In this document: one piece after another, positions 46,098 through 56,584 of the stretch
Layout: the number at the start of each line of letters is the position of its first letter
Position numbering within the stretch: position 1 is the stretch's first letter
Origin: Amaurobius ferox
Lineage: Eukaryota; Arthropoda; Arachnida; Araneae; Amaurobiidae
Direction: 5' to 3'
DNA length: 64,000 bases
Assembly: GCA_951213105.1 (NCBI GenBank)
Contig: OX578152.1
Span: 103,196,882 to 103,260,881 of the forward strand
Made by a program: the position numbers and the translations under genes
The notes under the pieces: generated by a model
What the model was told of the DNA's origin: nothing
The model's input: only the letters and a program-made list of their open reading frames with translations
The model's database searches: none

Positions 46098-46150
46098 AAC
46101 AGATATACTAGCATCGGTTTATTTCTAAAACCGATGCTAGTATATCTGTT
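46098..46150. repeat. perfect 23-bp hairpin with 7-nt loop
   Basis: The left arm 46098-46120 (AACAGATATACTAGCATCGG plus TTT) is the exact complement of 46128-46150, with ATTTCTA between. Weaker pairing extends outside. It encodes nothing. It may be a tiny MITE or a microRNA-like foldback. There is no way to tell without expression data. Confidence 0.9.
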
Positions 46151-46270
46151 AGGAGCAACCAGTGTTTCTTTCAGGTATACCTACTTGGGGGCAAAGCCCT
46201 CCCCCCTGGAGACATTTTATGAAACCTAGTTTCTATTTATATGACACAGCATTTAAATATACTTACAAGA

Positions 46271-46740
46271 TAGGATCAAAAAGTTCGGAGACTGTGCTGA
46301 TATTTCCAACCCTGATTGGGGGAGAGGGAAACTATTTTACCGTGGTGTAGAGGCACATGTGACGCGAGATGTGAAAAGGAAGAAGCAGGTGTTTTTCGAG
46401 ACAATGCGTATCAGTGAACTGTAGTCGTTCGCGTTCGTCGAAAACGGAACAAAAACATTACACCTGCTGCAGCAGGTGCAATGTTTCTGTAGGCGATTTC
46501 CCCAAACGTTGGCAGAATTTGATATTCAAATGTTGTTCTTTAAAAGCGATTTCTGTTTAAGACGAACACGAACGACTACAGTTCACTGACACGCATTGTT
46601 TGGGAAAACCCTGTACTGCGGACTGCTTCTTTCTTTTCACATCTCGCTTCACATGTGCCTCTACGCCACGGTAAAATAGTTCCCCCCTCCTCCAATCAAG
46701 GTTGGAGATATCAGCACAGTCTCCAAACTTTTTAATCCTA
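46271..46740. mobile_element. 470-bp foldback element with ~170-180-bp arms
   Basis: The left arm 46271-46439 (TAGGATCAAAAAGTTCGGAG to CGTTCGCGTTCGTC) pairs with 46561-46740 at high but imperfect identity. The right arm carries about 11 extra bases. The spacer contains the perfect 18-bp palindrome CACCTGCTGCAGCAGGTG (46461-46478). Weaker pairing outside the arms (TTTCTATTTATATGAC with its complement near 46755) suggests the original element was longer. No protein is encoded; it is probably a MITE or foldback element. Confidence 0.82.
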
Positions 46741-46814
46741 CCTTACATATAGGACAAATAGAAAACTTGTCCACCCTAATATGTCATTCGCAACCCCCCT
46801 CCTCCTAGCCAAGA

Positions 46815-46910
46815 TCAGCTTTACTATCATCTTAACTATCAGATTAACTATCAACTTAACTATCAGATTAACTATCAGCTTAACTATCAGATCTTAACTA
46901 TCAGCTTTCA
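46815..46910 (+). repeat. 12-bp minisatellite (TTAACTATCAGA)
   Basis: About seven units of TTAACTATCAGA/C with small length variants. Confidence 0.9.
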
Positions 46911-47172
46911 AGATGCAGAGGTAGGTTTACATCGAAATCCACTTCAAAATTATTTTCTAAATTCGAACAAGCTCTAATACGCAGCCGTTATTTTGAAGTA
47001 TCACTCACATACAGTAGTTTATCAACGAGGGGCTTATATAAGTATGAATATTAAAAAATGTAGAAATGCTAAAGGCAGTCGATTCTCGTTGAACGAGCTC
47101 CGTTATACAAAATTTCATTTATAATGTAAGAAATAAAATGTTGATAAAATTTACATTTTTTCCCTATTTTAA

Positions 47173-47939
47173 TTTTTACTTTCCCTGCAATACATGGTAA
47201 TGTATACGGAAAGCATTGGAATCATATATAAAATCGCAATTCGAGCTTTCGACGATTCTACACGCTTTGATATCTCTAGAATACGAAAAAACCATTATTA
47301 GTGTGTGTCTACGTGTCTGTCTGTCTGTCTGTGTAATGCATGTATTCACTCTAACTGAAAAACAAATTAACCGAATATCATAAAATTTGGTAGGTAAGTC
47401 ACTAATGGGTGACCTGGTGCTGATTAGATTTTGGTACGGTTCGGAATGAAAGAACCTGCCTTTTTTTGAAAACTGGCCCACAAAAATCGATGTATGCACT
47501 GTAGTTAAAAAACTAAATGGCCAAATTTCATAAAATTTGGTAAATAAGTCATTTGTGGAATACCCTGGTGCTGATTAGATTTTAGTATGATTCAGAAGAG
47601 GAGAACCTGCTTTTTTTAATGCAAAATGGTCCGCAAAAATCGCCAAAATATAAAATAAAAGACTACGTGTACTCAAATGTATCAATTAAATGCGTGTTCT
47701 ATACGACAAGGTAAAGAATAAGATCAACCAAGTTACTTTAGGACTAACCGTTCTCAAGATATCTTAGTGGGGTTTTTCTCTTGTGTGTGTTATGTTGGCT
47801 TTGTGAAAATTTCCAGTTACCGAATAAAAACAATACAGTGTTATTTTGTGCAATAAAACTCAATTTAATGAATTATTAAATAAATAAAAAGGAAATGAAT
47901 GTGAGTCTGCAGAGAAAGTCATCTGCAGCTCACATCAGA
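47173..47939 (-). mobile_element. family A HINE-like element
   Basis: A complete two-module copy (767 bp) with its hairpin at 47178-47214. (GTCT)n is at 47316-47332 and the end reads GAGAAAGTCATCTGCAGCTC. It is joined directly to a family D hairpin at 47945. Confidence 0.74.
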
Positions 47940-47940
47940 T

Positions 47941-48214
47941 TTTTACTTTCTCATACGTAGTATTGAGAAAGTATTGTATTCACCAAAATTTTTATTTCGG
48001 TATTTTGGTGCCAATATATGTTTTAAGACCTCCTGCATACTTTTTAACTGTTTTTGGAGTTTTGTCCGTCTGTCTGTCTGACGTCAGTAGTCGAAACTTT
48101 GCATCTCGCTTTGTTATCAGAAACTCTAGAAATAGATATATTTTGTTTAAGTTCAACATTTCGAAATTTATTCGAAATGTTATATTTTTCAACGCAGCAT
48201 ATGATAAAATGTGC
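47941..48214 (-). mobile_element. family D HINE-like element
   Basis: The stem-loop ACTTTCTCATACGTAGTATT plus GAGAAAGT (47945-47972) has a perfect 9-bp stem. TATTTCGGTATTTTGGTGCC and (GTCT)n at 48066-48080 follow. The hairpin position and adjacent GTCT tract copy the layout of family A, with different sequence. Only one copy is in the window, so the far end is not defined. Confidence 0.5.
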
Positions 48215-48590
48215 CATAATCATGCATAAAAGTGTTTATTTATCGCTCAATAATCACGAGACTTGATAGTTTCAATCATTGTTGTGCAAAATAGCAGTGA
48301 TACAAGCTTTTTTTGTTCGTAACATCATTAGCCTCCCCCCCCCCTTGAGGGGCAAGTTACCACCCACGAGAGGGGGGGGGGAGTACATTGTCATGTATAG
48401 TATCAATCGGAAGAACATGACAAGTCCTTTAAAATGGAGGATAATACGCTATAGTTGTAATAATTTGGGCCCACTATACCGATTTTTCATATTTTTCTTG
48501 TAAACATTAAAAAAAATTGTATTCTGGTACGAGAATTTCGAGTTGAACACTCCAGTTGATTTTTGTATGCATTTCAGTTTGTGTTAATTT
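48215..48590 (+). repeat. dispersed repeat R6, uninterrupted copy
   Basis: It reads continuously through GATAGTTTCAATCATTG, AATAGCAGTGATACAAGC, a T run (48308-48314), CATCATTAGCCTCCCC and AGTATCAATCGGAAGAACAT. At the T run the homologous copy carries the family B element of 37471-38947, which makes this the empty site. Runs of C and G near 48335 and 48373 are additional. Confidence 0.7.
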
Positions 48591-48801
48591 TTAGGGAATT
48601 GGCGACGTTTTAAAATGCGCTCTATCGCCAAAGGAAAATTGAATGTTTTAAAATCTACTAATTTGGTGTCATTTAAGCATTTGTTTAATACGTATTTTGT
48701 GCGATCAAACTCAAATTAATATACACAGAAAAAGAAAATAAAAAAATATAAATAGGTGACAGTGTTCATTGACAGAAATATATATTGTGGATAGCAATAT
48801 A

Positions 48802-49209
48802 CAGTAAACTCCCGTTAATCCGTCATCTAATCGTTCGAAACGCCCAAAAGTTCGAAGCGTTTCGAACACATTCTGATCCTTTCGGCTGTACTAGAGTAAC
48901 GAAATGCACTAAATTATTTAATATGCATAGTTTATTGAAGTTTACCTTATATTTTTTAATCTAATTATTACTTTTATTAATTATTTTTTCAATCTATTAT
49001 TTTCCTATGATGTTATAATGTACGGTATAATCCAGTTTGTGTACAGTTTTAGGTAACTAAATATCACATTTATGATCCACCATTTTGTTTAAAATTGTTT
49101 TAATTTTCGTTTTTAACCCCATTTTATTTAAAACACCAGATAATCCAGAAAATTTTATCATCCGGCACCTCTGAAGTTCCGAACATGTCGGATTATCGAG
49201 AGTTTATTG
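48802..49209. mobile_element. pogo/Tigger-like MITE
   Basis: The ends CAGTAAACTCCCGTTAATCC and, reverse-complemented, CAATAAACTCTCGATAATCC form a terminal inverted repeat. They are of the form found in pogo-family elements, with TA on the left side. At 408 bp with no transposase it is non-autonomous. The right target site reads CA, one base changed from TA. Confidence 0.75.
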
Positions 49210-50015
49210 CATGCGGAATAAATCATGGTATATTTCAATACAAGCCACAATACATATCTCCTATTATAATGAATCAGTTCCACACAGTTAATTCCCTGTC
49301 AAAGAAGTTTACAAAATTAATTTAAATTGCATGTATTACAGCGACCTTTTCTTATTTGTTTTTTCAAATCATTATTTCTCCTTGAGCAATATTTATTCAT
49401 TATAATTAAATACCATACAATGATCCTGATTCATCTCACACTGCAGTCGTGAACAATTAAACCCCTATTTCATAACTCAGTAAAATCCCCCTATAAATTT
49501 CCCTTTATCATTGATACGGTGATAGCTATTTACGCTGCTTTGTAGTCTCACTAAAATAATCCCTATAATGTTTTTGAAGTCACCCGATTTTCGGAATGGG
49601 CTTGTTGTATGGGTGGAATTCTTTCCCTTTGAGAGGGAAACAGGGGGGAATTAATTAAATCTTTTGGCATGCGGGTTAATCTTTTGTTAGATGCGGAGTT
49701 AACACATTAACACAGTCTCTGTTTATTGCAATCGAGAAGACTGTCTACATAGATTAGTACGAATGGTGTCGAAATGAGTTGTGTATGAAAATAAGTACAC
49801 ATCGTGTTCAAATCCTTTTGATGTGGTGTAATTTTAAATCCATCAATCGGCTGCATTATGCAACCGGTCAGAAGATAATATTTCCACAGTCACATTCGAA
49901 ATTACATGCAGTATATATTTTAAGGATAATGTGCAAAAATATATTTAGGCAATAATTTTTATTCAATAAAAATGTATGACCAATTAGTTGTGCAGCAAAA
50001 AAAAAAAAACTTTTA
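49210..50015. other. AT-rich DNA without a recognisable gene
   Basis: No credible coding frame or repeat was seen. A 13-bp A run lies at 49998-50009, just before the family C copy. Confidence 0.4.
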
Positions 50016-51310
50016 AACACTTTCCAACAAAGTTGAAAAATGTTTATGACTTTGTTCATTCTGTCTGTCTGTCCGTTGGCACGATGACTGCCGTAAAAAT
50101 GACTTTATGAAAATTAAATTTTAGTATGTTGTTCAGACGGTCTATGGGACCTATGGGAATATAAATGAATAATATCACCCAATTGGTTTCGGATTGAACC
50201 CGGGTTGAAAAATTGAAATGCATTGAACTCTATGGGACCAAATTTCTCAAACATTTTTCAAGCAGATTTAAAATTCACAAATTGCTTCGAAAATTTTAGG
50301 AAATATGCAAATTATCCCATAAAATATATAAAAAAAAATTTCAGCAAAATATATTCAGTAGTTTTTTAAATAAAAATTAAAATAATAATTACACCTTTTA
50401 TATAAAGCGATCACGTGACCATTATATGAAGAGATCACGTGACCGACTTCAAAATAAAATATTGCATCCATCTTGTGTCAAAATCGGGATTTTTAAAATT
50501 CTTTTTACTTCATATTTAGAGTTGTATTCGTCCTAAAACCGCTTTATTTTTGCTTAAATTCTGTGCATCAATGTTCTGAAACAATGCAATTACAATATAT
50601 TTGAGTTTAAATGATCATCAAACTTTAATTATTTCTACAACGAAGCCTAATTTTCACTTATGGAGAATGCAAATACCAAAATATGCAGAATGAGTTGTAT
50701 TAGAATTGCTGCATTTCTTTAACGCAAAATTATTTAGCTCATGGAGTCTGCATAGCTGATATGAATGAAATATTTATTGATTTTACAGAGAGAAGGACGA
50801 TTTTTTCTATGAAGTTTTAAGCATAGAGTTTAATTACTTGTACCTCCATGGTCTTAAGTTTTTAAATAAAATAAATTATTATAGTATTGTGATGAGTGAA
50901 ATGAATGGAAAAATGTTTATGAATGAAATGCTGCTTTTATAGAGAGAGCCATGCGTGTTATATTTCGATGACGTCATTTGAATAAATTTCATTTGTTTTC
51001 GATGAAGTTTTCAAATATAATAAATTATTGTAGTATTGTGATAATTTTAAAAACATTACCGAGGAATGTATCGCATTTTAGAGATGTTTAAACCAGATAA
51101 TTTATATTTCAATACCGTCATTTGAATGAAGTTCATTTTTTTCGATGAAGTTTTAAGTTTTCAAATATAATAAATTAATGTAGAATTGTGATAATTTTTA
51201 AAATATTACCGAGGGATGCATCGCATTTTAGAGATATTTAAATAAAATTGCATTGAAATTGGAAAATGCTTCATAATCAATGCTTTATGCATGATTGATA
51301 TTTCTTGTTT
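50016..51310 (-). mobile_element. family C HINE-like element, copy 3
   Basis: The stem-loop AACACTTTCCAACAAAGTTG, then AAAAATGTTT, precedes (TCTG)n at 50060-50073. The full-length text is collinear with 35349-36657 to the ATGATTGATATTTCTTGTTT end. It is about 1.30 kb. Confidence 0.72.
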
Positions 51311-51342
51311 TATTTGATGAAAGATGAGTTATATTTTACCTG
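51311..51342 (-). repeat. fragment of the 103-bp satellite
   Basis: TTTGATGAAAGATGAGTTAT followed by ATTTTAC is the complement of the satellite GTAAAATATAACTCATCTTT segment. It lies right at the end of family C, 36 kb from the main array. Confidence 0.7.
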
Positions 51343-51464
51343 TCATCTTTCGTATTTCAGTTGTTTGGCATATTTCTTTCTTTTTAGCTTTTGACTCTAC
51401 ATATGAATCAAAATAATCTACGGGGCGATACTTTACTTACATGTTAAACATCATTTAAAGAAAA

Positions 51465-52187
51465 TCTGATGTGGACAGCACACGACTTTCTACAGACTTG
51501 AATTCATTTTTTCTTTATAATTCATTAAATTGAGTTTAATTGCACAAAATAGCACGCATAATTATTTGAAATTACACTGATTTTACACTTTTAAAATTCA
51601 ATTTTCGTTTTCATTTGGTGACTGGACGTATTATCAAAGACGGTGTAGCAAAAAATGCAAAACATATATATATATCGAGAACGGCTGATCCTACATTATT
51701 GGGATTGGTCCTATTCTTTTAATCATCAAAACTTGCGTATAAAACAAGCATTTGATTGATATATTTAAGCCCATGCAGTTCTTTTATTTTAGATTTTAAC
51801 GATTTTTCGGGACCATTTTGGAAAAAAGGCTGATTCTTTTTTTTTATCGCATCAAAATCGAATCAACACCAAGGTAACCCACAAGTGTCTTATCTACCAA
51901 ATTTTGTGAAATTTGGTCAATTCGCTATTTAACTAAAATGCATATATACGCTATTTCGCAAACAAAAGCAGTACTTTTATCCTGAATGGTACCAAAATCT
52001 AATCAGCAGCAGAAAAACCCACAATTCACTTACCTAAAATGAATTATGAAATTTTGTCAATTAGTTTTTGTGTTAGAGTGAATACATGCATTGCACGCAC
52101 ACACAGACACACACACACATTAAAAATTATTTTTCATGTTTTAGATGTCCCAAAAGATAAGTTTTACACCCGTCGAAAACTCGCGTT
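51465..52187 (+). mobile_element. family A HINE-like element, reverse orientation
   Basis: The 5' end TCTGATGTGGACAGCACACG is followed by CTTTCTACAGACTTG. The copy has reversed two-module text and (CA)n at 52098-52120. It stops in TCGAAAACTCGCGTT before the hairpin. Confidence 0.7.
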
Positions 52188-52204
52188 ATATATTGCGATA
52201 TTAT

Positions 52205-52500
52205 AAGAAATGAATAGAAAGAGCACTTCAATAAATATCTGAAAGCCTCCGAGGATTTTCAAGAAGAATTCGATATTTCAAGTGTCTCCGTTAAATCATT
52301 GGAATGTTATTGCAAACGCCGTTTTAAATTCTCAGACGCTCGAAATTGGAATTATATCGAGCATTCCGGGAACGTATGGAAACATTGAATTGAAATATGC
52401 AAATTTAATGTGTATTAATCGATAAATAATCAAGAAAATAAATTTATATTCCGTCGAGGAACAGGTGTTAGCGTTTAAATCCTCCGAGCTTAATTGCCCC
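52205..52500 (+). repeat. dispersed repeat R8, copy 4
   Basis: AAAGAGCACTTCAATAAATA, AAGAATTCGATATTTCAAGT and GAAATTGGAATTATATCGAG align with 40745-40890. Confidence 0.65.
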
Positions 52501-52779
52501 TGTGGTTCTTACAAGTGAATGTCAGTTTTTCAAATTTGGGTACATGTGACACGGCATAAAAAGCACAAATTTAATGTATGGACACTAATACATGAATACT
52601 GAGAATTAAACTTCGGATATTTGAGATTGAGTATGAGAGCAACCAGTGTACAATACTGGCGCCTGACTGTCAGTAAAAATTGACATTTTTGCATGATAAT
52701 ATTCAAGCTTTTTCTTTCTCCGTCCATTATGCTTTAGGTCTCGGACTCCCATCTCTCAAGCCCTGGTAGTCTGAGATAA

Positions 52780-52945
52780 CCTCGCACCTCATATCATAAT
52801 CTCGCACTTCGTATTGTAATCTCACATTTTAAATTATAATCTCGCATCATTTATCATAATCTCGCACCATATATTATAATCTCGCACCATATATCATAAT
52901 CTCACACCATATAGCATAATCTCGCACCATATATCATAATCACTA
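52780..52945 (+). repeat. ~20-bp minisatellite (ATAATCTCGCACCATATATC)
   Basis: About eight tandem units with increasing divergence to the left. Confidence 0.9.
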
Positions 52946-53640
52946 ATAATGCAAAAATGATATGTATATTATTATCTTCCACTAAATTTATAATTTAAAA
53001 AACTTATTAAAATTCCTAGATAAATTATTAGAGCGAATTAGCCATTGTTGCCCGAGTTCTAAATGAGTGTTCACAACTTATAAATAGTTAACTAAGGACT
53101 GCTGCTTGCTTAAATCATACATTTGAACACACTTTAAAATACCTTCGATCCGGAAATCTCTCGTTCCAAATCGCACTTTTTCCGCTAAATCAAAAACGAA
53201 AACGACCAGTTCGAACCTAAATCCCCAGGAAATGCGAATTCACTACACGCCAGTTGTATGCAAACGTCCAAAGAAATGGGAAAAAAAAATGTATGTACAG
53301 ACGATAATGTCCCCGCGTAGGGAGATAAATTTAGACGCATCCCTACTCATCCCATACCAAAATATCCACTTCCCTCAATTTAAAATGAACCCTGCCTAAA
53401 GAAGCAGTATCTGACCTTACAACGAAACGCTCCCTTGCTCGTACCTGGGAGTGGCACCGTTCTGATGCAGTCTGCTGCCTGCTATATTCATTCAATCAGT
53501 CTAAGACATGTTTCGGATAAAAAATTTATAATTAATCAACGGATGGGTTTATCATTTTTGTTTTGGGAGTAGTCTGATATTGTTATAGCAGCTGCTGATA
53601 AAAAATGAACGCTGGAATGCACCTAAATTTTAATATATCG
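52946..53640. other. unassigned DNA
   Basis: No coding frame longer than 60 codons and no shared repeat were recognised. Confidence 0.35.
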
Positions 53641-54571
53641 TACTACATCACTCAATAAGTCTCCGGTCTAACTAAGAAAAACAATTTTTTTTTTAGAAAT
53701 TCGACTTCATCAACATACTCTCCTTCAAGAGTGATACATTCATTCCAACTCTCCTTTAACTTTTCGATGCCTTTTTTGTAGAACGATTTGCCTTTGCTCT
53801 CAAAATAGGCATCAGTTTAGGCAATCACTTCTTCATTTGAGCCAAATTTCTTTCCTTAGAGCATCTTTCTGATGTCTGCAAAAAGCCAGTAGTCGCTGGG
53901 GGCCAGATCTGGAGAGTACGGTGGGTAAGGAAGCAATTCGAAGCGTAATTCGTATAATTTAACCATCGTTTGCATCGACTTGTGACACGAGGCATGTCTT
54001 GTTGGTTTTGGTCCGGTGTGAGCAAACGCGGTACCCACTTCGAAAGCTACTTACGCATGCTCAAATTTTCGTGTAAAATTGTAAACACACTAACTTCTGA
54101 TATCTTTAAGGTGTCAGCTATCTCACGCAACTTCACTTTACGGTCTTTCAAAACTATTTTGCGGGCTTTTTTTATGTTTTCCGGAACAACTGACGATTTT
54201 GGGCGACCAGAGCGTTCAGCATCATCGGTGTTTGTACGACGGCGTTTAAATTCAGCATACCAGTCAATAATAGTTGATTTCCCTGGTGCAGAGTCTCCAT
54301 AACGCTTATCAAGCCACTGTTTGGCTTCAACAGTATTTTTCCCCATCAAACAACAATGTTTAATCAACACACGAAATTCTTTTTTATCCATTCTTTTGAA
54401 AATTACAAAACTGGGTTCACTAAAACCACTGTAACCTGTAAACTAATTGTCAGAATATCTTGAAATTTTGACACGCGTCGTTGAAGGTTGGTACTATCCA
54501 GAAATCATATGGGTCTGTCAACAGTGTTGCCATATATGCGTCAGACCGGAGACTTATTGAGTGAAGTGTTA
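53641..54571 (-). mobile_element. internally deleted mariner element
   Basis: TA duplications at 53641-53642 and 54570-54571 bound a 927-bp element. Its terminal inverted repeats share an identical 22-bp core beginning TCACTCAATAAGTCTCCGGT (left from 53648, right complement from 54564). An intact mariner is near 1.3 kb. The missing part is the middle of the transposase. The ends look usable, so the copy could in principle have been moved by an intact transposase elsewhere. Confidence 0.94.
53820..54391 (-). pseudogene. mariner transposase pseudogene, catalytic centre deleted
   Basis: From ATG 54391 the minus strand encodes a mariner N-terminal DNA-binding region: KEFRVLIKHCCLMGKNTVEA, then a helix-turn-helix with GKSTIIDWYAEFKRRRTN, AERSGRPKS and LREIADTLKISEVSVFTILH. 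A TAG stop at 54047-54049 follows LSMRK. The same frame continues WVPRLLTPDQNQQ and then joins near 53995, out of frame, to text equivalent to HKSMQTMVKLYELRF. That leads into YSPDLAPSDYWLF with the third catalytic Asp. The first two catalytic Asp residues (MDE and QDN motifs) are in the deleted ~350 bp. The protein would be inactive even without the stop. Confidence 0.92.
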
Positions 54572-55070
54572 ATATAAAAATCTTAAGAGATTTAAAACGC
54601 ACGAAAACTATATACTATATTAAAAATTCATTAAAATGTGTTTATTACTCGTGGGAACTCTGTCCAAAGTCTGTTTGAAAAACAATTTTTCGATCTTTCC
54701 CGTGGTGTCAAAATGGAAACTCGGTGATAATAATTAAGGTAGAATAAGAAATCGATTTGTGTAAACATAAAATAACTAAAAAATTAATTCGAAATTTAAA
54801 CAAATAACGCCGAGGTCACACCTATTGGGACCCTGAAGTACCTGTATACCAAATTTCATAGTCGTACGAAGCTTATATTTCCCGCTACAGACTGCACAGA
54901 CAGACAGAAAGACCAGACATCTTCCTTTTTATTAGGTAAATTCTTTTTCAACTTGGCAGCAGGTCAGTCAGGCTGATGAATCGGATTTATTCATCTGATC
55001 TGTTTCATGTCATATATGTTATTTAAGAATGTGTTATAAGTTATATGAAATACTTTTTCCCATCCACCTA
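54572..55070. other. AT-rich DNA without a recognisable gene
   Basis: A segment near 54835-54925 (TATACCAAATTTCATAGTCG, then ACAGACAGACAGA) has the style of an old repeat. It resembles 24225-24300 only loosely. Confidence 0.35.
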
Positions 55071-55077
55071 CCTGCAG

Positions 55078-55437
55078 CCCTTACTGAGAAAACTTCGCAC
55101 TCTACTTCTTCAGCAGCAGTTTGAACAGCCACCAAAATGGATATCGCCACAGGCTGATCTCATGCCACAGTGCGAGGTTTTTTTATACTAACCAGGGCTT
55201 TAGGGATGGGCCACAGACCGAGCACTACAACGTAGCGGACGGAGCTAAAGAGACTATTAGAAAAGTTACAAGATCTTAAGAGATATGACTTGACCGAGCT
55301 GAAAGGGAAGGACGAAATTTGGTACGACTGTGTGTGCGAAGATCTGCCAAAGTGATATCTAAGACGACATCCGGTACCAGCAGGCTGAGGAAAATATGGA
55401 CATGCAAGAGTTTCGCCACTGTGTGCCCAAGAAATAA
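55078..55437 (+). pseudogene. possible protein pseudogene or retroposed fragment, unrecognised
   Basis: Protein-like text is spread over three frames. At 55078-55188 a frame reads LLRKLRTLLLQQQFEQPPKW and ends at a stop. At 55236-55352 a frame reads RTELKRLLEKLQDLKRYDLT, ELKGKDEIWYDCVCEDLPK and ends at TGA. At 55363-55434, one base shifted, a frame reads DDIRYQQAEENMDMQEFRHC, VPKK and ends at TAA. AATAAA follows at about 55452. The charged composition and higher G+C differ from nearby AT-rich DNA. I do not recognise the family. A decayed 3' exon or processed pseudogene would fit. Confidence 0.4.
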
Positions 55438-56584
55438 GGATTCAACTTTATGAAATAAAATACCACATTATTTAACTTCTTATAATAAGGAACTTTAGAC
55501 AATTATAAACTAACAAACTGAACGAAATTGTCACTGGGCTGCAGATGAGGCGTACGATGTTCTAAGTTGAAGTGAAGGCGTGTAAGCACAGTCTGGTAGT
55601 CAGTCACAAGGCCCAATGACGCATGGTGAGTCGACGTCAGAGAATCTCAGAAGATCAAGTAAGCGTGGTAGCACTATGTCATGGGGAGTACAGAAAGTAC
55701 ATTTGTGCAATGCATGTGTAATTCTCAATAAGTTGAATAACTAGAAATAATTGAGCTAAAGATACTTCGTGATCGTCCAAGATCACAAATGTTCATAAAA
55801 ATATGAAATCACCAACTTAGCAGTTCCTGGGTTTGATCCCGGAAAAAGCGCGGTATACCAGTATCATAGCATTGAGCTAACAACATGTCCAGCTAAAGGC
55901 ATTTAAGACTGCCTTATGAGTGTTCGCTACAGCTGTTTATTTTACCATTCCTAAATATAATATCAACTCAAGAATAATTATATTATTTGAAATAAATACT
56001 TTCTGTAACAGTTTTATTGTCGATGTGAATTGAATTATAAAATATAATTAAAAAATAACGTGTGCATTAATAAATTAAAATATCTCAAGAATAGTTAGTT
56101 TTATATCAATAGAAAAAATTTAGGATAATTTTTCTGATCATGTTGGTATAAACATTAATTTTGTGTGTTTAGTGACAAATTTTAGTTGAAAGAACGTTTG
56201 AGACGAAAATTCCAAAATTTATAAATTTTTCGAAATTTTTTTTAGGGATTTTAGAATTTTCTCACTACTTATAGTTCAAGTCCAATATGTATGCAAAATT
56301 TCTTCTACCTATAACAGTTTAGACTCTAAATTTATCACTTTCTCAGTCAGTCTCACAAACCTCTACGATATAAATCAATTAATAAATTCCATAACGTAAC
56401 AGATAGCTAAAGAGTTATATGACCAATCTGCACTGTTTTTAATCATATTTTTTTTAATAATTAGTCTATAATAAAACGAATTTATATTATATCAATAAAT
56501 ATATATACCAAATGACAGAGGAACAATTTGAGTCTGTAAATAAATTCGTGTTGCGTATATATCAAATTTTTCATTTCAACTACT
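55438..56584. other. AT-rich DNA without a recognisable gene
   Basis: A short piece near 55990 (AAATAAATACTTTCTGTAAC) matches R5 (7768 and 42530). Nothing else was recognised. Confidence 0.35.
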
